From: JADJPO01 sp963825645
GTDB lineage: Bacteria > Actinomycetota > Actinomycetes > Actinomycetales > Kineosporiaceae
NCBI GenBank assembly: GCA_963825645.1
Contig: CAWGTT010000001.1
Coordinates: forward strand, 62,001-126,000
DNA length: 64,000 bases
Direction: 5' to 3'
Shown: positions 25,207 to 33,760 of the stretch, in pieces
Position numbering within the stretch: position 1 is the first letter of the stretch
Layout: every line of letters starts with the position of its first letter
Position numbers and translations under genes: made by a program
Notes under the pieces: model-generated
The model's database searches: none
Seen by the model: only the letters and a program-made list of their open reading frames with translations
Told to the model about the DNA's origin: nothing

Positions 25207-26562
25207 GTGGGACGCCTCTTCGGCACCGACGGGGTGCGCGGCCTGGCCAACCGGGACCTGACCGCCGAGATCGCCCTCGACCTGGCCGTCGCGGCCGCGC
25301 ATGTGCTCGCTGAGGTCGGTGCCTTCGCCGGGCACCGCCCGACAGCCATCGTCGGGCGGGACCCGCGCGCCTCGGGGGAGTTCCTCTCCGCCGCAGTGAT
25401 CGCCGGTCTGGCCAGCGCCGGGGTCGACGTGCATGACGCCGGGGTGATCCCCACCCCGGCCGTCGCCGCTCTGGTCGCCGACACCGGCGCAGATCTCGGC
25501 GTGATGCTCTCCGCCTCGCACAACCCGATGCCCGACAACGGGATCAAGTTCTTCGCCAAGGGCGGGCACAAGCTGCCCGACGAGGTCGAGAACACGATAG
25601 AGAACCGGATGGGTGAGGCCTGGCAGCGGCCGACCGGCGCCGACGTCGGCCGGGTCGTGGCGATGCCGGACGCCACGGCGCGCTATGTCGAGGGTCTGCT
25701 CGCCGGGCTCCCACACCGGCTCGACGGGCTGAAAGTGGTGGTCGACTGCGCTCATGGCGCGGCCAGCCACGCCTCGCCCGCAGCGCTGAGAGAGGCCGGA
25801 GCCGAAGTGATCGTGATCGGCGCCGATCCGAACGGCCGCAACATCAACGACGGGTGCGGCTCGACGCACCTGGAGCGGCTGCGCGACGCGGTGGTCGCCA
25901 ACGATGCGGACGCCGGCATCGCCCACGACGGCGACGCCGACCGTTGCCTGGCCATCGACCACCTGGGCCGCGACGTGGACGGCGACCAGATCATGGCCAT
26001 CCTCGCCCTGGCCTTCCGGGATCGGGGCGCCCTGCGCGAGGACACCCTCGTTGCCACCGTGATGAGCAACCTCGGCCTCCTGCTGGCGATGCAGCGCGAG
26101 GGAGTCCGGGTCGTGCAGACTGCGGTCGGCGACCGGTACGTGCTCGAGGAGATGCGCCGGGGCGGGTACTCCCTCGGTGGGGAGCAGTCCGGGCACGTGG
26201 TGATGCTCGACCAGGCCACCACGGGGGACGGTCTGCTCACAGGACTGCACCTGCTCGCCCGGATGGCCTCGACCGGCCGGTCGCTCGCCGACCTCGCTGC
26301 GGTGATGCAGCGGCTGCCCCAGGTACTGGTCAACGTACGGGGCGTCGACAAGTCGCGCGCCGCCGGAGCCGACATGGACTATCGGCTTGCCACCGCCGTG
26401 GCCGAGGCCGAGGCTGAACTGGACGGCACCGGCCGGGTCCTGCTGCGTGCCTCGGGCACCGAGCCGCTGGTCAGGGTGATGGTCGAGGCCGCGGAGAGCG
26501 AGGACGCCCGGCGGATCGCCGACTCGCTCGCCCTCGTGGTGAAGGAGCGTCTGGCGCTCTAG
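25207..26562 (+). CDS. glmM: Phosphoglucosamine mutase
   Basis: GlmM converts glucosamine-6-phosphate to glucosamine-1-phosphate for UDP-GlcNAc and peptidoglycan synthesis. The 451-residue protein begins MGRLFGTDGVRGLANRDLTA. It has the active-site phosphoserine loop MLSASHNPMPDNGIKFF (about 100), the metal loop HDGDADRCLAID (about 240), the sugar-binding GGEQSGH (about 325) and the phosphate-binding RASGTEPLVRVM (about 420). The GTG start is 16 bases after rpsI, the standard actinobacterial neighbour. Confidence 0.98.
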   Translation: MGRLFGTDGVRGLANRDLTAEIALDLAVAAAHVLAEVGAFAGHRPTAIVGRDPRASGEFLSAAVIAGLASAGVDVHDAGVIPTPAVAALVADTGADLGVMLSASHNPMPDNGIKFFAKGGHKLPDEVENTIENRMGEAWQRPTGADVGRVVAMPDATARYVEGLLAGLPHRLDGLKVVVDCAHGAASHASPAALREAGAEVIVIGADPNGRNINDGCGSTHLERLRDAVVANDADAGIAHDGDADRCLAIDHLGRDVDGDQIMAILALAFRDRGALREDTLVATVMSNLGLLLAMQREGVRVVQTAVGDRYVLEEMRRGGYSLGGEQSGHVVMLDQATTGDGLLTGLHLLARMASTGRSLADLAAVMQRLPQVLVNVRGVDKSRAAGADMDYRLATAVAEAEAELDGTGRVLLRASGTEPLVRVMVEAAESEDARRIADSLALVVKERLAL

Positions 26563-26590
26563 CCGCCCGTGCGAACTGGGTGAGAGGCCG

Positions 26591-27562
26591 TCAGAGCTTG
26601 CGCAGCCGCACCCGGCGGACGACGTGGTGGACGTCCTTGGCGAGCACCAGCCGAGCGCGCGCCCGGGTGGGCAGGACGTTCTGCACCAGGTTCGGCTCGT
26701 TGATGGTCCGCCAGATATGGTCGGCCGTGGCCACAGCGTCGGCGTCGCTGAGCGCGGCGTAGCGATGGAAGAAGGACTGCGGGTCGGCGAACGCCGTCCG
26801 GCGCAGCTGGAGGAACCGCTCGATGTACCACGTGCGGATGTCGCGGGTGTAGGCGTCGACGTAGATCGTGAAGTCGAAAAGGTCGCTGACCGCCATGCCC
26901 TTCCCGCCGTCCGAGTCCGGCCGGGCGGGCTGCAGCACGTTCAGCCCCTCGACGATCAGGACGTCCGGGCGTCGGATGGTGATCTGCTCGTCGGGAACGA
27001 TGTCGTAGGTGAGGTGGGAGTAGACCGGCGCGGTCACCTCGAGCTGGCCGGACTTCACCGCCTTGACGAACCGCAGCAGTGCTCGACGGTCGTAGGACTC
27101 CGGAAAACCCTTGCGCTGCAATAGGTTACGTGCCTCGAGCTGAGAGTTGGGCAGGAGGAACCCGTCTGTGGTGACGAGGTCGACGTGTGGGGTGCCCGGC
27201 CAGTGGGCGATCAGCTCGCGCAGGATCCGCGCCGTCGTCGACTTGCCGACCGCGACCGACCCTGCCACCCCGATCACGAACGGGGTGCGCGGCGTCGGTT
27301 CACCCAGGAAGGTGGCGCTGGCCGAATGCAGGCTGCGGGTGGCGCCGACGTAGAGGTCGATCAGCCGGGATAGCGGCAGGTACACCTCGATCACCTCGTC
27401 GAGGTCGATCGGCTCGCCCAACCCGGCCAGCCGGTCCAGGTCGGCCTCGGTGAGCCGCAGGGGGGTGTTCCGACGCAGCCGGGCCCACGCTGTCCGGTCG
27501 AGCTCGACGAAGGGCGACACGGGCGCATTCTGCCGGGCGCCGGAGAATAGGGTGAAGTCCAT
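26591..27562 (-). CDS. coaA: Pantothenate kinase, type I
   Basis: CoaA phosphorylates pantothenate, the first committed step of coenzyme A synthesis. The 323-residue product shows SPFVELDRTAWARLR near the start, the P-loop GVAGSVAVGKSTTARIL (about 100), VDLVTTDGFLLPN, the RKGFPESYDRRALLRF segment, IVEGLNVLQ, and the family C-terminus VRRVRLRKL. The ATG at 27562 adds a short leader compared with mycobacterial CoaA; a GTG 42 bases downstream (protein beginning at SPFVEL) is an alternative. It is divergent from acpS with only 21 bases between. Confidence 0.97.
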   Translation of the reverse strand: MDFTLFSGARQNAPVSPFVELDRTAWARLRRNTPLRLTEADLDRLAGLGEPIDLDEVIEVYLPLSRLIDLYVGATRSLHSASATFLGEPTPRTPFVIGVAGSVAVGKSTTARILRELIAHWPGTPHVDLVTTDGFLLPNSQLEARNLLQRKGFPESYDRRALLRFVKAVKSGQLEVTAPVYSHLTYDIVPDEQITIRRPDVLIVEGLNVLQPARPDSDGGKGMAVSDLFDFTIYVDAYTRDIRTWYIERFLQLRRTAFADPQSFFHRYAALSDADAVATADHIWRTINEPNLVQNVLPTRARARLVLAKDVHHVVRRVRLRKL

Positions 27563-27583
27563 GGGCGGACCAGCTGAACGACG

Positions 27584-27937
27584 ATGATCATCGGCCTAGG
27601 GATCGACGTGGTCGAGATCGCTCGGTTCGTGCGCACCCTGGAGCGGACGCCGGCGCTGCGGGAGCGGCTGTTCACCCCCGACGAGCGGACCCTCCCGGCG
27701 GCCAGCCTCGCCGCCCGGTTCGCCGCCAAGGAGGCCCTGGCCAAGGCGCTGGGTGCTCCGGTCGGGTTGAGCTGGCACGATGCCACTGTGGTGCGCCCGC
27801 ATGCCTCGCAGCCCCGGCTGGAGATCACCGGGTCGGTGGCGGCTCGCGCTGCCCATCTGGGTGTGGCCCGGCTGCACCTGTCACTGTCGCACGACGCCGG
27901 GATCGCCAGCGCCGTCGTCGTCGCCGAAGGCCACTAG
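27584..27937 (+). CDS. acpS: Holo-[acyl-carrier-protein] synthase
   Basis: AcpS transfers 4'-phosphopantetheine from CoA to acyl carrier protein. The 117-residue chain is the normal size, with the metal-binding Asp in MIIGLGIDVVEIARFVRTLE, the Glu in ARFAAKEALAKALG, and LHLSLSHDAGIASAVVV at the end. It begins the rightward housekeeping run acpS-nnr-hydrolase-tsaE-tsaB-rimI-tsaD. Confidence 0.97.
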   Translation: MIIGLGIDVVEIARFVRTLERTPALRERLFTPDERTLPAASLAARFAAKEALAKALGAPVGLSWHDATVVRPHASQPRLEITGSVAARAAHLGVARLHLSLSHDAGIASAVVVAEGH

Positions 27938-27963
27938 CCACCACGCACCGAAGGGAGTCCGCG

Positions 27964-29511
27964 ATGCAGCGCGCGTGGACGGTCGCCGAGATCCGGGTGG
28001 CCGAGGGCATCCGGCTCGCCGAGGTGCCGGACGGCGCCCTGATGCAGCGCGCAGCGGCCGGGTTGGCCGCGGTGTGCGGCCGCGAGCTGCGCGCACGGTA
28101 CGGCGGGGTGAGTGGGCGACGGGTCGTGCTGCTCGTGGGAGCTGGCAACAACGGAGGCGACGCGCTCTACGCGGGGCAGCGACTGGCCGGCCGCGGGGCC
28201 CGGGTGGACGCTGTGCTGCTCGCCGGGCAGGACCGCGTGCATGCCGCAGGCCTGGCGGCGCTGCGTGCCGCCGGCGGCCGGGTTGGCGAGCCGCAGGGGG
28301 GCATCCCGGCAGACACCCACCTCGTGGTGGACGGGGTCGTGGGGATCGGCGGAAGCCTCGGTCTACGCCCGACCGCGACCGAGCTGGCGGCACAGGTCCC
28401 GGATGACGCCTGCGTGGTGGCGATCGACCTGCCCAGCGGAGTCGACCCGGACACCGGCGAGCTGCCCGACCCGGACGGCGAGGGTCGCCGCCGGCACGTC
28501 GCAGCCGATGTCACGGTGACTTTCGGGGCGTACAAGGGCTGCCTGCTGCTCCCCCCGGCGAGCGCGGCGGCCGGCCGGGTGGCGCTGGTCGACATCGGGC
28601 TGGGGCCGTTGCTCACGTCGAGGCCCCTGACCGAGCGGCTCGAGGCGGGAGACGCCGCCGCGCTGTGGCCGGTGCCGACCGACCGCATCGATGAGGCGAC
28701 GCACAAGTACACCCGTGGCGTCCTCGGTGTCTGCGCCGGGTCTGACACCTTTCCAGGGGCCGGCGTGCTGGCCGTGGCCGGCGCGATGCGGGCCGGGGCC
28801 GGGATGGTTCGCTACGTCGGTCCTGCGGAGGTGACCCGCGCCGTCCTGGCTGCGTGGCCCGAGGCGGTGCCCGGTGCGGGCCGGGTGCAGGCGTGGTTGG
28901 TGGGCAGCGGCCTGGACCCCGTCAGGGCCTCGGACGACGGACAGCTGGCCGCGGCCGAGCAGGCGATCGGCGCGGCACGGGCGGGCGGGCCGCCGGCACT
29001 GGTGGACGCCGGTGCTCTGGCGCTGCTCGCCGCACGCGGCGGCGTGTCGACCGGCGTCGGGGGGCGGGCCGGGACGCCTTCACCGATGTTGCTCACCCCG
29101 CATGCGGGTGAGCTGGCCGCCCTGCTCACCGCGCTGGGCCGGACGACGCGTCGAGAACAGGTCGAGGCGAGCCCGCTGCAGCACGCCCGAAGCGCCGCCG
29201 AGCTGATCGGCGCCACCGTGTTGCTCAAAGGGTCGACCACGCTGGTCGTGGAGCCGCCTGCCGGGTCGGGGCCCGCAAGGGTGCGCAGCCAGGCCGACGC
29301 GACGCCGTGGTTGGCCACGGCCGGGGCAGGTGACGTGCTGGCCGGGGTCGCCGGTGCCTTGCTCGCGGCAGGCCTTGACCCGCTGGACGCCGGTTCGCTG
29401 GCCGCGCTCGTGCACGGGCGGGCCGCCCGCGCCGCGAGCAGTGGCGGCCCGATCATCGCCCGCGACGTCGCCGATTCGGTGCCCCGCGCCGTCCGTGACC
29501 TGCTCGGCTGA
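27964..29511 (+). CDS. nnr: Bifunctional NAD(P)H-hydrate epimerase / dehydratase
   Basis: This repairs damaged (hydrated) NADH and NADPH. The N-terminal YjeF_N epimerase domain (about 1-215) has VLLVGAGNNGGDALYAGQRL. The C-terminal ribokinase-like dehydratase domain (about 225-515) has HKYTRGVLGVCAGSDTFPGA, LLTPHAGELAALL, VLLKGSTTLV and the ATP-site ATAGAGDVLAGVAGALL. The 515-residue length fits the fused form. The ATG is 26 bases downstream of acpS. An alanine racemase gene that often follows nnr in actinobacteria is not here. Confidence 0.96.
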   Translation: MQRAWTVAEIRVAEGIRLAEVPDGALMQRAAAGLAAVCGRELRARYGGVSGRRVVLLVGAGNNGGDALYAGQRLAGRGARVDAVLLAGQDRVHAAGLAALRAAGGRVGEPQGGIPADTHLVVDGVVGIGGSLGLRPTATELAAQVPDDACVVAIDLPSGVDPDTGELPDPDGEGRRRHVAADVTVTFGAYKGCLLLPPASAAAGRVALVDIGLGPLLTSRPLTERLEAGDAAALWPVPTDRIDEATHKYTRGVLGVCAGSDTFPGAGVLAVAGAMRAGAGMVRYVGPAEVTRAVLAAWPEAVPGAGRVQAWLVGSGLDPVRASDDGQLAAAEQAIGAARAGGPPALVDAGALALLAARGGVSTGVGGRAGTPSPMLLTPHAGELAALLTALGRTTRREQVEASPLQHARSAAELIGATVLLKGSTTLVVEPPAGSGPARVRSQADATPWLATAGAGDVLAGVAGALLAAGLDPLDAGSLAALVHGRAARAASSGGPIIARDVADSVPRAVRDLLG

Positions 29512-29523
29512 GAGAATCATCGG

Positions 29524-30804
29524 GTGAGCCCGGCATCCCCTCGCGCCCACCGGCGCGGCCACCGCACGCTGCACGTGCCGCGCCCCGAGCGGGCGAAAGT
29601 GGGTCTGGTCTCGCTCGGCGTCGGGTTGGCGGCTGCGGGTGTCGGAGCGGCAATCGGGGTCGCGGCCGAGCGGGTGGCGGTCGGCCGCCCGCTGCTGCCG
29701 CCGTTTGGGCGTGTGCCCAGCGACGGCGAGGAGTACGGCGGTATCCGATCGCCCGCGCAGGCGGTGCTGGCCGACGACGGCATCCGGCTGCACGTCGAGG
29801 TCGAGGAGCACCCCCAGGCCGACGAACTGGACAGGGCCGGTCGGCAACCGGTCACGCTCGTGTTCTGCCACGGGTATGCGCTGTCGATGGACTCCTGGCA
29901 CTTCCAGCGCAAGGCCCTGCGTGAGGAGCCCGGCCTGCGGATCGCGGGAACGCCGTACCGGACGGTGTTCTGGGACCAGCGCGGCCATGGCCGCTCCCAG
30001 GCCGGAGAGGCGGGCAGCGCCACGATCGACCAGCTGGGGTCCGACCTTGCCAGGGTGCTCCAGGCGGTCGCCCCGCAGGGCCCGCTTCTACTGGTCGGGC
30101 ACTCCATGGGCGGAATGACGGTGATGTCGCTGGCCGCGCACCATCCCGAGCTGTTCGCCGAACGGGTGATCGGCGTGGGTTTGGTCTCGACGACCGCCGG
30201 AGGGATCTCCGACGTCGACCTCGGCATGTCCCGGCTCGGCCGGATCATGGTCAGGATGGCCCCGCCGGCCGTCAAGATGCTGACTCGTACCCCGCGCCTG
30301 ATCGAGCAGGGACGCCGGATCGGCAGTGACCTCGAAGCAGTGCTCGTGCGCCGGTACTCCTATGCCTCACCGGTCTCGCCCGCGCTCGTCGCGTTCACCG
30401 CCGACATGATCGCCTCGACCCGGCTCGAGGTGATCTCCGACTTCCTGCCGACCTTCTCGGTGCACGACAAGCGCGAGGCGCTGGCTGCCATGGACGGTCG
30501 GGAGCTGCTGGTCATCGTGGGTGACAGCGACCTGCTCACTCCCGCCGACCAGAGCGCCGACATCGTCGCCCTGTTGCCGGATGCCGAGCATGTCGTGCTG
30601 CGCGACGGCGGTCACCTGCTGATGCTGGAGCACCCCGGGCTGGTCAACGAGCATCTGGTCGGGTTGTTCGAACGCGCGGTCCGGCACCATCCCGAGCAGA
30701 TGTCGGGGTCCCGCAAGGACGTGCGCCACCGCGGCCTCGGCCGGGTCACCCAGACGGTGACGCCGTTGCGACGCCGCCGGCGGCCCAGTGGCGGGTCAGG
30801 GTGA
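29524..30804 (+). CDS. Alpha/beta-fold hydrolase, membrane-anchored
   Basis: A 426-residue protein. A basic N-terminus (RAHRRGHRTLHVPRPER) is followed by one hydrophobic segment (about 25-48, VGLVSLGVGLAAAGVGAAIG), which could anchor or export it. The hydrolase domain has the oxyanion HGYALSMDSWHFQ, the nucleophile elbow LLVGHSMGGMTVMS (Ser about 198), the acid DSDLLTPADQS and the histidine in DGGHLLMLEHP. Such a hydrolase typically sits between nnr/alr and tsaE in actinobacteria. Substrate is unknown. The GTG start is 12 bases after the nnr stop. Confidence 0.9.
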   Translation: MSPASPRAHRRGHRTLHVPRPERAKVGLVSLGVGLAAAGVGAAIGVAAERVAVGRPLLPPFGRVPSDGEEYGGIRSPAQAVLADDGIRLHVEVEEHPQADELDRAGRQPVTLVFCHGYALSMDSWHFQRKALREEPGLRIAGTPYRTVFWDQRGHGRSQAGEAGSATIDQLGSDLARVLQAVAPQGPLLLVGHSMGGMTVMSLAAHHPELFAERVIGVGLVSTTAGGISDVDLGMSRLGRIMVRMAPPAVKMLTRTPRLIEQGRRIGSDLEAVLVRRYSYASPVSPALVAFTADMIASTRLEVISDFLPTFSVHDKREALAAMDGRELLVIVGDSDLLTPADQSADIVALLPDAEHVVLRDGGHLLMLEHPGLVNEHLVGLFERAVRHHPEQMSGSRKDVRHRGLGRVTQTVTPLRRRRRPSGGSG

Positions 30805-30903
30805 GCGCACCCCGGTGGGTCAGCGTGACCCGCGCCCACCCCGTAGGGCACGATCTGTCCTGCCAGGTGGTTCTGCCAGGAACGGCACGGCCTCGAATGC
30901 CAC

Positions 30904-30917
30904 GGGAGGTGAGGGTG
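30904..30917 (+). promoter_or_regulatory. Ribosome binding site deciding the tsaE start
   Basis: GGGAGG at 30904-30909 is followed by five bases and a GTG at 30915. No other in-frame start of tsaE (GTG 30801, ATG 30897, ATG 30957) has a comparable Shine-Dalgarno match. Third-base G/C preference is weaker just upstream of it. Confidence 0.6.
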
Positions 30918-31475
30918 ATCGGATCGCATCGCGCTGAGGCGACCGGTCGGCGCAGCATGCCCACAGCCCACGCCAGCCTCGTCGTCCCCACGGCCGACGC
31001 CATGCGCACCCTCGGTGCCCGACTGGCCCTGCTGATGCGGGCCGGTGACCTGGCGGTGCTCACCGGAGACCTCGGCGCCGGGAAGACGACGCTCACCCAG
31101 GGCATCGGCACCGGGCTGGGCGTCCGCGAGATGATCAGCAGCCCGACGTTCGTGATCGCCCGGGTTCATCCATCGCTGGTCGGCGCGGCCGACCTGGTGC
31201 ACGTCGACGCCTACCGTCTCGGGTCGCTGGCCGAGATCGACGACCTGGACCTGGACGCCTCGTTGGAGGGGTCGGTGACCGTCGTCGAGTGGGGCGAGGG
31301 ACTGGTGGAGGATCTGGCCCCGGACCGGCTCGAGGTGGTGATCCGCCGACCTCGTGGCGACGCCGACGGCGGCGCCGACACGGCACCGAGCGACGGCGAC
31401 GAGGACCGGATCGTCACCATGACCGGCTTCGGGGCGCGCTGGGACGCGGTGAGCCTGCCCACCTCAGCCGGCTAG
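30915..31475 (+). CDS. tsaE: tRNA t6A threonylcarbamoyladenosine biosynthesis ATPase TsaE
   Basis: TsaE is the ATPase that drives the TsaB-TsaD complex making t6A at tRNA position 37. The protein has the P-loop LTGDLGAGKTTLTQGIG, ISSPTFVIARVH, HVDAYRLGSLAEIDDLDL and VVEWGEGLVEDL, all family marks. Start choice: the GTG at 30915, giving 186 residues, has the best ribosome binding site. The GTG at 30801 would overlap the hydrolase stop (GTGA) but adds about 38 poorly coding-like residues. The C-terminus carries an extra acidic Asp/Gly-rich stretch. It is followed by tsaB. Confidence 0.94.
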   Translation: MIGSHRAEATGRRSMPTAHASLVVPTADAMRTLGARLALLMRAGDLAVLTGDLGAGKTTLTQGIGTGLGVREMISSPTFVIARVHPSLVGAADLVHVDAYRLGSLAEIDDLDLDASLEGSVTVVEWGEGLVEDLAPDRLEVVIRRPRGDADGGADTAPSDGDEDRIVTMTGFGARWDAVSLPTSAG

Positions 31476-31492
31476 CGGCGGGGCGTGCACGC

Positions 31493-32218
31493 GTGCTGCT
31501 GGCGCTCGACACCTCGACCGCCGCGCTGACTGTCGCGGTCCACGACGGACGCCCGGACGGCGTGGTGCTGGCCTCGCGCAGCGAGATCCGCGCCAACCGG
31601 CACGCCGAGTACCTGGCGCCACTGGTCGCGGCCGTGCTGGTCGAGGCGGGATCGGATATCACAGAGGTCGACACGATCGTGGTCGGAGTGGGTCCGGGCC
31701 CGTTCACCGGGTTGCGGGTCGGCCTCACCACGGCACGCGTGCTCGGGCTGGCCCTTCCCGCGGCAGTGGTCGGGGTGTGCTCCCTGGATGCGCTGGCCCA
31801 GAGCGTGCTGGCCAGCGGTGCCGTAGGTGGGCCCGACACCGCCGCGCGCAGCCGCGAGGGCTCTGCCGGGTCGTTCCTGGTCGCCACCGATGCCCGCCGC
31901 CGGGAGGTCTACTGGGCCGGCTACCAGATGGACGCCGGGTGGGCGCGCCGGGTCGAGGGGCCGGCCGTGGGGCCGCCGGACGGCGTTGCGCGCCGTGGCC
32001 GGCCGGTGTTCGGCCGCGGGGTGGAGCTGTACCCCGATCCGCTGGGACCGCTCCTGACCGTGACCCCGGCGGGGATTGCCGTGCCGCTCGATGTGGACGC
32101 CGCCGCTCTGGCCGTGCTGGTCGCGGACGGCGCGGCAGAGGTGCTCGCACCGCAGCCGCTCTATCTGCGCCGCCCGGATGCCCAGGAGCCGGGCGCGCGG
32201 AAGCGGGTCACCCGGTGA
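31493..32218 (+). CDS. tsaB: tRNA t6A biosynthesis protein TsaB
   Basis: TsaB is the inactive ASKHA-fold partner that activates TsaD. From GTG at 31493 the product is 241 residues: MLLALDTSTAALTVAV at the start, then EYLAPLVAAVL and the family signature GVGPGPFTGLRVGLTTARVL (about 65-85), then a variable C-terminal half ending QPLYLRRPDAQEPG. It lies 17 bases after tsaE and overlaps rimI by four bases (GTGA), so the t6A genes are translationally linked. Confidence 0.95.
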   Translation: MLLALDTSTAALTVAVHDGRPDGVVLASRSEIRANRHAEYLAPLVAAVLVEAGSDITEVDTIVVGVGPGPFTGLRVGLTTARVLGLALPAAVVGVCSLDALAQSVLASGAVGGPDTAARSREGSAGSFLVATDARRREVYWAGYQMDAGWARRVEGPAVGPPDGVARRGRPVFGRGVELYPDPLGPLLTVTPAGIAVPLDVDAAALAVLVADGAAEVLAPQPLYLRRPDAQEPGARKRVTR

Positions 32219-32670
32219 CCGCTCACCCGGTGACCCTGCGACCGATGCGGTGGTGGGACGTCGTGGCGGCGGCGGAGCTGGAGGCCGAGCTGTTCGGTGC
32301 CACCGCGTGGAGTCCCGAAGTCTTCTGGTCGGAGCTGGCCCGACCGGAAAGCCGTTGCTATACAACGGCATGCGATGGTGACCGGTTGGTCGGCTACGCC
32401 GGGGTCCTGATGACCGGGGCACAGGCCGACGTTCAGACGGTGGCGGTGGCGCCGTCCGCCCGCGGCTGCGGGCTCGGTGGCCGGCTTCTTGACCGGCTGT
32501 TGGGCCAAGCCGGCCGGCACGGTGTTCGTAGGGTGTTGCTGGAGGTGGCGGCGGGCAACGAGGCGGCTCTGGCGCTGTACGGGCGGCACGGGTTCGAGCA
32601 GATCGCGTTGCGTCGCGGCTACTACGGGCCCGGCGCGGACGCGGTGATCATGAGGCGGATCCTGTCATGA
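32215..32670 (+). CDS. rimI: Ribosomal-protein-S18-alanine N-acetyltransferase
   Basis: A GNAT protein of 151 residues. It has LRPMRWWDVVAAAELEAELF, the AWSPEVFWSELA segment common to RimI, the acetyl-CoA loop VAPSARGCGLGGRLLDRLL, and EVAAGNEAALALYGRHGFEQ with the typical NxxAxxLY-x-x-x-GF end. Position between tsaB and tsaD is the standard place for rimI. Overlaps of four bases with both neighbours (GTGA, ATGA) mark one operon. Confidence 0.93.
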   Translation: MTAHPVTLRPMRWWDVVAAAELEAELFGATAWSPEVFWSELARPESRCYTTACDGDRLVGYAGVLMTGAQADVQTVAVAPSARGCGLGGRLLDRLLGQAGRHGVRRVLLEVAAGNEAALALYGRHGFEQIALRRGYYGPGADAVIMRRILS

Positions 32671-33728
32671 CGCTCGTACTCGGCATCGAGACCTCGTGCG
32701 ACGAGACCGGGGTCGGTCTGGTCCGCGACGGTCGGCTGCTCGTCGACGCAGTCGCCAGCTCGGTCGACGAGCACGCGCGGTTCGGCGGGGTCGTGCCCGA
32801 GGTGGCCAGCCGGGCCCATCTCGAGGCGATGGTGCCGACCATCGAGCGGGCCTGCACCCAGGCCGGGGTGCGCCTGGGTGAGGTGGACGCGATCGCGGTC
32901 ACCGCCGGTCCGGGGCTGGTCGGCGCGCTGACCGTCGGGGTGGCGGCGGCCAAGGCACTGGCTCTTGGGCTCGGGGTGCCGCTGTACGGGGTGAACCACC
33001 TGGCCGCACATGTCGCGGTGGACACCCTGGAGCACGGCCCGCTGCCGGAACCGGTTCTGGCCCTGCTGGTCTCGGGCGGGCACTCCTCGCTGCTCCTGGT
33101 CCCCGACATCACCGATCAGGCCACCCCGCTGGGCCGGACCATCGATGACGCGGCCGGAGAGGCGTTCGACAAGATCGCCCGGCTTCTCGGTCTGCCCTTC
33201 CCGGGTGGCCCGCACATCGACCGGGCGGCAGCCGACGCGGTGACCGAGGTGGGGGAGCAGGCGCGGGCGGCGATCGCCTTCCCTCGCGGGCTGACCTCGG
33301 CGCGGGACATGGAACGGCACCGGTACGACGTGTCGTTCTCGGGGCTGAAGACCGCCGTGGCTCGCTGGGTCGAGGGCCGCCAGGCGCGTGGTGAGCCGGT
33401 GCCGGTGGCCTTGGTGGCGGCCTCGTTCCAGGAGGCCGTGGTCGATGTACTGACCCGCAAAGCCGTACTGGCGTGCCAGGAGAACGGCGTCGCGACCCTG
33501 CTCATCGGCGGCGGGGTGGCCGCCAACTCCCGGCTGCGCGTCCTCGCCGAGCAGCGCTGTTCCGACGCGGGGATCGCGCTGCGGGTGCCGCGTCCGGGGC
33601 TGTGCACCGACAACGGGGCGATGGTGGCGGCGCTCGGGTCGCTGCTGGTCGCGGCCGGTCGCGCGCCGTCCGACCTGGCCCTCGGCGTGGACTCCTCGAT
33701 GCCGGTGACGCAGGTCGTCGGCCGGTGA
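32667..33728 (+). CDS. tsaD: tRNA N6-adenosine threonylcarbamoyltransferase
   Basis: TsaD transfers the threonylcarbamoyl group to A37 of ANN-decoding tRNAs. The 353-residue protein has LGIETSCDETGVGLV, the GPGLVGALTVGVAAAKALA segment, the metal-binding histidines in GVNHLAAHVAV, LLVSGGHSSLLLV, DDAAGEAFDKIARLLGLPFP, GGGVAANSRLRV and the metal Asp in LCTDNGAMVA. ATG overlaps the rimI stop (ATGA). It ends the operon, facing a convergent aminotransferase gene. Confidence 0.97.
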   Translation: MTLVLGIETSCDETGVGLVRDGRLLVDAVASSVDEHARFGGVVPEVASRAHLEAMVPTIERACTQAGVRLGEVDAIAVTAGPGLVGALTVGVAAAKALALGLGVPLYGVNHLAAHVAVDTLEHGPLPEPVLALLVSGGHSSLLLVPDITDQATPLGRTIDDAAGEAFDKIARLLGLPFPGGPHIDRAAADAVTEVGEQARAAIAFPRGLTSARDMERHRYDVSFSGLKTAVARWVEGRQARGEPVPVALVAASFQEAVVDVLTRKAVLACQENGVATLLIGGGVAANSRLRVLAEQRCSDAGIALRVPRPGLCTDNGAMVAALGSLLVAAGRAPSDLALGVDSSMPVTQVVGR

Positions 33729-33746
33729 GAGAACCCGCCTGCTCAC

Positions 33747-33760
33747 GGTGACCGGTCACC
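33747..33760. repeat. 14-bp perfect palindrome between convergent stops
   Basis: GGTGACCGGTCACC lies between the tsaD stop and the stop of the convergent aminotransferase, overlapping the latter. As RNA it could pair as GGTGA/TCACC around CCGG in either direction. The arms are short, so a bidirectional terminator role is only a possibility. Confidence 0.35.
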